The position numbers and the translations under genes are program-made. 64,000 nucleotides of DNA from assembly GCA_964473465.1 (NCBI GenBank), contig CAYYPE010000009.1:76237-140236 (forward strand), written 5' to 3'. The DNA is from CALHRB01 sp964473465 (GTDB taxonomy: Bacteria; Bacteroidota; Ignavibacteria; Kapaibacteriales; UBA2268). The notes under the pieces were generated by a model. The model was not told the DNA's origin and did not search any database. It was given only the letters and a program-made list of their open reading frames with translations. Below, one piece after another: positions 60,601 to 64,000 of this stretch; the stretch's first letter is position 1, and each line of letters opens with the position of its first letter.

Positions 60601-61071
60601 TCTGCAAAAAAGCATTCTCAGGAAGCTGAAAGGATAAAAGATCTTTTGTCTGGGCTTGAAAAAATTAATGGTACAGAGCTTGGAAATGGGGATGTTGGGA
60701 TAATTACTCCTTTCAGGGCACAATGTAATGAGATATATCGCAGGATAGATGAGAATCAAAAAGGAAAGATAACAATTGATACTGTTGAAAGGTTTCAGGG
60801 TTCCGAAAGGGAAGTTATTATTATCTCATTTGCTGTAAATTACCCTGCATTAATCAGTCAGATAAGCTCAATATTGACTTTGAATGGAACTTTAATTGAC
60901 CGAAAGCTGAACGTAGCTATGACAAGGGCAAAGAAGCAGCTTATATTGCTCGGGGCAAGTCAGTTTCTAATGAAATCGGAAATTTATGCACAGCTTATAA
61001 AGATAATAAAGAAAGAATTTTGCTATTTAAGTTCCGAAGAGTTCAAGTCAATGATTCAAGGGGAGGTTTAA
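57682..61071 (+). CDS. Dna2-like nuclease-helicase
   Basis: Large SF1 helicase fused to a RecB-type nuclease, 1129 residues. The nuclease part has GRLDLLVEF (D353), IIELKSGK (E369, K371) and a Q-x3-Y AQTTCYNML segment. The helicase part has Walker A QGPPGTGKTSYIL (about 710-717), the VAIVDEASQILEPQI Walker B, the FILIGDEKQLPAVV motif, TIDTVERFQGSEREVI and LNVAMTRAKKQLILLG. Domain order (nuclease then helicase) fits Dna2-type proteins; the clean four-Cys Fe-S site was not seen. It is coupled to recJ, which suggests a shared end-processing role, or it could be an accessory defence-type helicase. Confidence 0.85.
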   Translation: MISNEDLVYYNNILQDIYLNHSSNKYEDLSSLKKNIRDFFKLLTKSENQFFSSTYSRIVFCVDKYKIPKNIANSILRFRYLSNNVSRDSEANDINNIINFGLKTFYELIRFFDNQTILVPTEVPIFSSQDFSHQIKINKKQKTEYLEFISLIIEEKGTEKNDNHYIIGYNEEIGILKVLFDQKWKNVWDNLWKTAKIHIFALQSVNNAKDKTLSTTRNSIIILEPDIMLDVTDLSNCFLNSGFSPLPYFLNRLLPKDLSVSMIQGTLVNSIFDEIISNKDINFDEAYDKAIKIKPLQIFALASQNINLLKEIKTWLRDNFEILKDRINEIEGDLISVEPSFYSPIYGLQGRLDLLVEFNKDSLRKNIIELKSGKAPSTNSSFKTSDGNYIKTGLWESHLAQTTCYNMLLDSTFPGRIGSSSILYITDLNNPFRNAPNIIQKKQDVANGRNKIISLEKKILDADFSFFDKMVTDSYDDLPQFTLRDINEVRQIFRELTPLELDYFRYYYRFILGETYAARIGSDNDHYSNGKSSIWRDSLDDKIASMDVLPNLELDLENSDFERLYLSFIKSETHDFISSIRKGDLAILYQMSLDGNSSPISNQIIKCAIHEITDNRVLVSLRNKLIRTDIFNNTHKWAIEPDSIDSTDRYMFHSLMNFLSCGKDKREILLGLREPESDEYKGIEFKDLTPLQNEIVLSAINARDYYIIQGPPGTGKTSYILRTIAEFYHDSTDKNILILAYTNRAVDEICSALAKVDNLRFLRLGTKDSSSFTDNLISSLAENMPLRELFRIFKETRFIVSTVSSVLVNPELFAMKTFNVAIVDEASQILEPQIIGILSKVDKFILIGDEKQLPAVVQQDNERQKVNNENLQRIQLENLSQSLFERLLRCCLTNGWEKSSGMLTEQARMHKDIQFLANTLFYNNSLKLFDTNGWQVQHREMDFDNLNKDIEGDKLLSILMNHRVIFIDSDIEKSAKKHSQEAERIKDLLSGLEKINGTELGNGDVGIITPFRAQCNEIYRRIDENQKGKITIDTVERFQGSEREVIIISFAVNYPALISQISSILTLNGTLIDRKLNVAMTRAKKQLILLGASQFLMKSEIYAQLIKIIKKEFCYLSSEEFKSMIQGEV

Positions 61072-61548
61072 GGGAAATAGCTCTTTTATCTGAGCAATTA
61101 GGAAAAAAAATTATGGTAGTTTTGAAAAAATTGACAAGTTCCGACCCTTAGAAGGAAGAAAAAAAGGTAATATTTGAATAATAAAAGCCAAAATTGAACA
61201 AAATGGACAGGTTGGACGACATTATTTAAATTTTTTTTGTTCAATTTTTGAACATTTCATTCAAAAGAGAAAAGGATATAAAGAAAATAACAATTAAAAG
61301 AGGAAGGCGAAGCAAAGGTTAACAAAACGGACGGAAGAGCCAGAGAAATACTACCAGAAAGGAAGATATCGCATTGCCATTATTGAAAAAATCTACAACT
61401 TATCAAATAACTACAATTCAAAATTAAAGGTATAAAGAGGAAAAGGCGAATGAAGAAGAGATGAAAACAAGATGAAAAAAACAGGAAAAAAGGATGAAAA
61501 ATGCAATTGGTGGACTTGATAAAACATGTATTTTGGAGGGGTTAAGAA
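61072..61548. other. Intergenic, about 480 bases, no gene seen
   Basis: A-rich, without a convincing open frame. GTTCAA and TTGAAC face each other over three bases near 61238-61252. A GGAGGGG-like ribosome-binding sequence at 61535-61541 serves the next gene. No phage attachment site was found. Confidence 0.5.
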
Positions 61549-62202
61549 TTGAAAAATCAGAAAGGAAAAATGGAAGAGATGGAAATAATAAAAAAAGAAG
61601 AGGGAGAAAATTTAGCATGGCATCAACAGAAAGGGGAAAAATTAAAGGAATATTCTGTATTTGAGATATATTTGTCTTTAGGAGCAAATAGGACAATAAG
61701 CGAGGTGGCAAGGAAAGCAAATTTGTCACGGACGACAGTAACAAAATATGCGACAAAGTGTAACTGGCATGAGAGAGCATTGATGCATGACAAGTTTTAT
61801 GCTGAAATGAACAGGAGTAAAAATTCATTGATAATTGAGGAACTGCAGAAAGAGATTGAGAAAGAGTTCATAAAAACAGAAATATATATACAGAGAGCAA
61901 TAATTGAAATTAATAATTTTTTAAGGGATTTTTGGGCACATTATGATAATCCGAGAACGATTGATAAGGTGAAATATATAAACAAGTTAGTAACGACATT
62001 GAGTAAAATGTATAAAATGATAAATCCAAAGATGCCAAACAATATATTGAATGAGATATCAATAAGGAATATAAATATAAATAATATGCTTAATCTTAAC
62101 CAAAACATAAACAAGATAAAACTTGACAAGGATTTTGCTACGAAGCAGGCATACGAGGAAATTGAGGGAGCAATAAAGCCAGAATACAATAGTAGAGAAT
62201 GA
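61549..62202 (+). CDS. Small-terminase-like helix-turn-helix protein
   Basis: The 217-residue protein starts at TTG 61549, with GGAGGGG seven bases upstream. Residues 22-75 resemble the N-terminal helix-turn-helix of phage small terminase subunits: WHQQKGEKLKEYSVFEIYLSLGANRTISEVARKANLSRTTVTKYATKCNWHERALMHDK. It then has long helices and an asparagine-rich tail (NININNMLNLNQNINK). No large terminase, portal or capsid gene lies nearby, so it is an orphan, possibly a prophage remnant or a captured DNA-binding regulator. Confidence 0.65.
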   Translation: MKNQKGKMEEMEIIKKEEGENLAWHQQKGEKLKEYSVFEIYLSLGANRTISEVARKANLSRTTVTKYATKCNWHERALMHDKFYAEMNRSKNSLIIEELQKEIEKEFIKTEIYIQRAIIEINNFLRDFWAHYDNPRTIDKVKYINKLVTTLSKMYKMINPKMPNNILNEISIRNININNMLNLNQNINKIKLDKDFATKQAYEEIEGAIKPEYNSRE

Positions 62203-62273
62203 AGATAAATGGAAAGGATTGATTTAATAAAACAGAAGAACAAGAAGCAATGAGGAATCTATATAAAAGATAA

Positions 62274-62306
62274 AACCTTCCGAAGGTTTGAAACCTTCGG
62301 AAAGTA
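62274..62306. repeat. 33-bp nested palindrome (PSEG-type), intergenic copy
   Basis: AACCTTCCGAAGGTT, loop TGA, then AACCTTCGGAA with two changes at the end of the second arm. It sits between the terminase-like gene and the convergent HNH gene and is the least perfect of the three copies. Confidence 0.85.
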
Positions 62307-62315
62307 AATTTTTTG

Positions 62316-63425
62316 TTATTTGCCTGATTTTTTTCTGTTATCTGACTTGCAAAGCAATTGGCAATTTTCGATTACGGTCTTACCACCTTGATGCCAAGGA
62401 ATGATATGATCGGCTTCCATTTGATCCAATTCAAAATGCTTATTGCAGACTGGGCAAATACCACCCTGTTTTTCATAAACTTTTCTTTTGATTTTATCAT
62501 CAAATTGACGGAGGTTTAAGTGCTTTTCCTCGCCGGTCAATAAATATAAATAAATCCCTTTTATGCTTTGAACGTCGTCGTCATCAATCAATTTCTGGAT
62601 GTCTTCTTCTAATTTATTGGTATCGAAAATTTGATCTTTATATTTATTATATAATCTGCCCCATTCTATACCTTTCATTTCCTTCCTGTAGGTTGGGAAA
62701 GTGGTTTGAACCCAAGTAATTACCGATTGAAAATACAACCATAAAGCATTTGCATTCTGGTCGTGCTGATGATTTGCCATATATTCCTCTATCTTTCCTT
62801 CGGAAATCCAATCAATTGCTGTTTCTAAATAATCCTGACGAATAGGTGAGCCATCCAAGTAATTATGACCGATATTATAAGCAACGCAGCCCGTTTTACT
62901 GAAATATCTTTTGGCATCTGTAACCCACGAACCCGCATAAACAGCATTCCGGAGTTCCTGATCGGTTAGCTTTTCGCCTGCAATATTTATTGTTCTGAAC
63001 CAATCAAGACGCTCGCTATCAGTTCCACTACAGAAATAAACCATTATTTTGTAATTCAGGATTTGCTCTTGTTCATCTTTTTGAAGATTATTGAAATATC
63101 TTTGCTTGAAGGAGAAATCCCCGTTAATATATTGGCAAATAGAAATTGTCCTCTGCTGACCGTCTATAATTTCATAGCTTAAACCTTCCGAAGGTTTCGA
63201 ACCTTCGGAAGGTTCCCGGACATGCCAATACATCACATTTAGCGGAAAATTGTTTCGAATTGTATTAATCACCGCATCGCGTTGCTTATCTTTATAAATA
63301 AATTCTCTCTGGTATGGCGGACGTATATCGAGCAGACCGCCATAACCAATAACACCATCTTCGGCATTATCTTTATAGCCTTCGGCTAATTCCCTTACTG
63401 TAATTTCTTTTAGTTCTATTTTCAT
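62316..63425 (-). CDS. DUF262 and HNH endonuclease domain protein
   Basis: The 369-residue protein combines an N-terminal DUF262/ParB-like domain (about 1-250) with a C-terminal HNH nuclease (about 315-369). The DUF262 signature is DGQQRT after YEII, and the HNH part has CPVCN, ADHIIPWHQGG and ENCQLLC, a Cys4-type zinc HNH. Stand-alone DUF262-HNH proteins resemble GmrSD-type restriction or phage-defence nucleases. A 33-bp palindrome sits in frame just before DGQQR and adds PSEG-SK-PSEG. It is followed by the transposase gene. Confidence 0.85.
   Translation of the reverse strand: MKIELKEITVRELAEGYKDNAEDGVIGYGGLLDIRPPYQREFIYKDKQRDAVINTIRNNFPLNVMYWHVREPSEGSKPSEGLSYEIIDGQQRTISICQYINGDFSFKQRYFNNLQKDEQEQILNYKIMVYFCSGTDSERLDWFRTINIAGEKLTDQELRNAVYAGSWVTDAKRYFSKTGCVAYNIGHNYLDGSPIRQDYLETAIDWISEGKIEEYMANHQHDQNANALWLYFQSVITWVQTTFPTYRKEMKGIEWGRLYNKYKDQIFDTNKLEEDIQKLIDDDDVQSIKGIYLYLLTGEEKHLNLRQFDDKIKRKVYEKQGGICPVCNKHFELDQMEADHIIPWHQGGKTVIENCQLLCKSDNRKKSGK
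63182..63214. repeat. 33-bp nested palindrome (PSEG-type) inside the HNH gene
   Basis: AACCTTCCGAAGGTT and AACCTTCGGAAGGTT, perfect 15-base complements, flank the loop TCG. Each arm is itself a 7-1-7 palindrome. The 33 bases make 11 codons, so the reading frame is kept and PSEGSKPSEG is inserted. Confidence 0.9.
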
Positions 63426-63439
63426 AAAATTTCCTTTCT

Positions 63440-64000
63440 TTATTCATCCGATGACTTGAAGTCATCGGATGAATTTCTTATTTCAATTAATCTTCTTTCT
63501 GTTAATTCTTTCAATTCATTCTTTTTAATCATAGATAAAATAAAATCTTTGCTTGGTAACGTTCCTTTTCGCAAATCAATATAATCCTGATAACTTGAAT
63601 ACAGCCATTCTTCTGCTTTTTCAACTAATCCCGAGCGAATTGGATTTTGATGAATATAAGTCAGCAATGTAATAAGATAGCGGTCGGAGGGGACTGGCTT
63701 GGCTTTGGTTTTCTGATTAAACAAATTACCGTGACGGCTCCACATTTTATTGAATGCTTGTGTATATGAATTTAGCAAAGTACCAATTTTTCTATTGATA
63801 ATAGATAAACCTTCCGAAGGTTCCAAACCTTCGGAAGGTTGTAATTCCCTCACCTTCACCAAAAAATGAAAATGAGTTGGCATCAGGCAATAGCCAATTG
63901 TTTCCAAATAATCATCAAGATAATAAGGATATTTTTTTAGGAAAAACAAATAATTCTCCTCCGAGCGAAAAAGGGCTTCTTCATTATTCGTTCGGTTGTA
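63440..64000 (-). CDS. REP-associated Y1 transposase-like protein (RAYT), partial
   Basis: Single-strand DNA transposase of the Y1/HUH type linked to REP palindromes. The frame remains open to the window edge, adding YNRTNNEEALFRSEENY upstream of a TTG at 63949, so the true start is beyond 64000. The metal-binding HUH is in MPTHFHFLVKV, the catalytic Tyr in ITLLTYIHQNPIRSGLVEKA, and SYTQAFNKMWSRHGNLFNQK is typical of this family. A PSEG palindrome is inserted in frame after VREL, and a second palindrome encodes its last residues. It is next to several related palindromes, as expected for RAYTs. Confidence 0.9.
   Translation of the reverse strand, partial: YNRTNNEEALFRSEENYLFFLKKYPYYLDDYLETIGYCLMPTHFHFLVKVRELQPSEGLEPSEGLSIINRKIGTLLNSYTQAFNKMWSRHGNLFNQKTKAKPVPSDRYLITLLTYIHQNPIRSGLVEKAEEWLYSSYQDYIDLRKGTLPSKDFILSMIKKNELKELTERRLIEIRNSSDDFKSSDE
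63443..63473. repeat. 31-bp nested palindrome at the C-terminus of the transposase gene
   Basis: TTCATCCGATGACTT and AAGTCATCGGATGAA flank one G, a perfect 15-1-15 palindrome directly beside the stop codon at 63440-63442. Its arms contain TCATC-C-GATGA and TCATC-G-GATGA, the same C/G-centred design as the PSEG element, with different sequence. Confidence 0.85.
63808..63840. repeat. 33-bp nested palindrome (PSEG-type) inside the transposase gene
   Basis: AACCTTCCGAAGGTT, loop CCA, AACCTTCGGAAGGTT, perfect 15-3-15. It encodes QPSEGLEPSEGL in frame, in the same frame and orientation as the copy in the HNH gene. Confidence 0.9.

Noticed and set aside
61424..61828. Hydrophobic 134-codon antisense frame near the terminase-like gene
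   Set aside because: Its Leu/Ser richness comes from the complement of A-rich sequence, and it overlaps a better-supported gene.
62273..63840. Treating the three palindromes as a CRISPR array
   Set aside because: Copies are separated by hundreds of bases, are nested palindromes and lack regular spacers.

Overview
The window is AT-rich bacterial chromosome from an uncultured-looking member of the Bacteroidota/Chlorobiota (FCB) group. The signs are five proteins ending in type IX secretion (T9SS) sorting domains, lipid A genes (lpxB, lpxK), a SusC/TonB-type receptor, many lipoproteins, and sorting-domain motifs such as YNTLGEC that I associate with Ignavibacteria/Kapabacteria-like genomes. The lineage is an inference, not a placement.

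Layout. 1-11,400: the N-terminal part of argS, rsfS, a small lipoprotein, a secreted M4 metalloprotease, a nuclease-like gene broken by three frameshifts, guaA, a secreted S9 peptidase and a cytidylate-kinase-like gene. 11,600-15,800: a lipid A operon (lpxB, DUF374 acyltransferase, lpxK) running into a C26 amidotransferase-like lipoprotein and a degenerate M23 protein. 15,800-28,600: purL, a TetR-TolC-adaptor-RND efflux operon whose pump lacks the usual proton-relay residues, uvrB, an M50-type membrane protease and meaB. 28,700-29,120: tmRNA and its terminator. 29,300-33,250: a TonB receptor plus phytase-like lipoprotein pair. 33,300-39,830: three T9SS-secreted proteins (S41 protease, W-repeat protein, M43 protease with Fn3-like repeats).

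40,600-54,500 is the most interesting block: a complete-looking respiratory arsenate reductase locus. A PhnD-like binding lipoprotein, histidine kinase and sigma-54 activator lie upstream of a candidate enhancer and a -24/-12 promoter, then tatA, arrA, arrB and a TorD-type chaperone. A Moco-type riboswitch with terminator follows, then a CMD protein, a MOT1 molybdate permease, moaA, moaC, a MOSC protein, moeA and mobA. Thus the locus senses the oxyanion, makes the enzyme, exports it and builds its cofactor. The ArrA-like enzyme carries both a Tat signal and a C-terminal T9SS sorting domain, which predicts a folded molybdoenzyme delivered to the cell surface.

54,600-61,100: tRNA-Ser(CGA), rsgA, recJ and a Dna2-like nuclease-helicase. 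61,500-64,000: an accessory edge with a small-terminase-like gene, a DUF262-HNH nuclease and a Y1/REP-type transposase (RAYT) cut by the window end. Three copies of a 33-bp nested palindrome lie here. Two are inserted in frame in coding sequence, one of them inside the transposase gene itself, and both read as tandem PSEG peptides. Other palindromes sit in frame in the T9SS domain of the S41 protease and at the C-terminus of the RAYT gene, suggesting that protein-coding palindromic elements are active in this genome.
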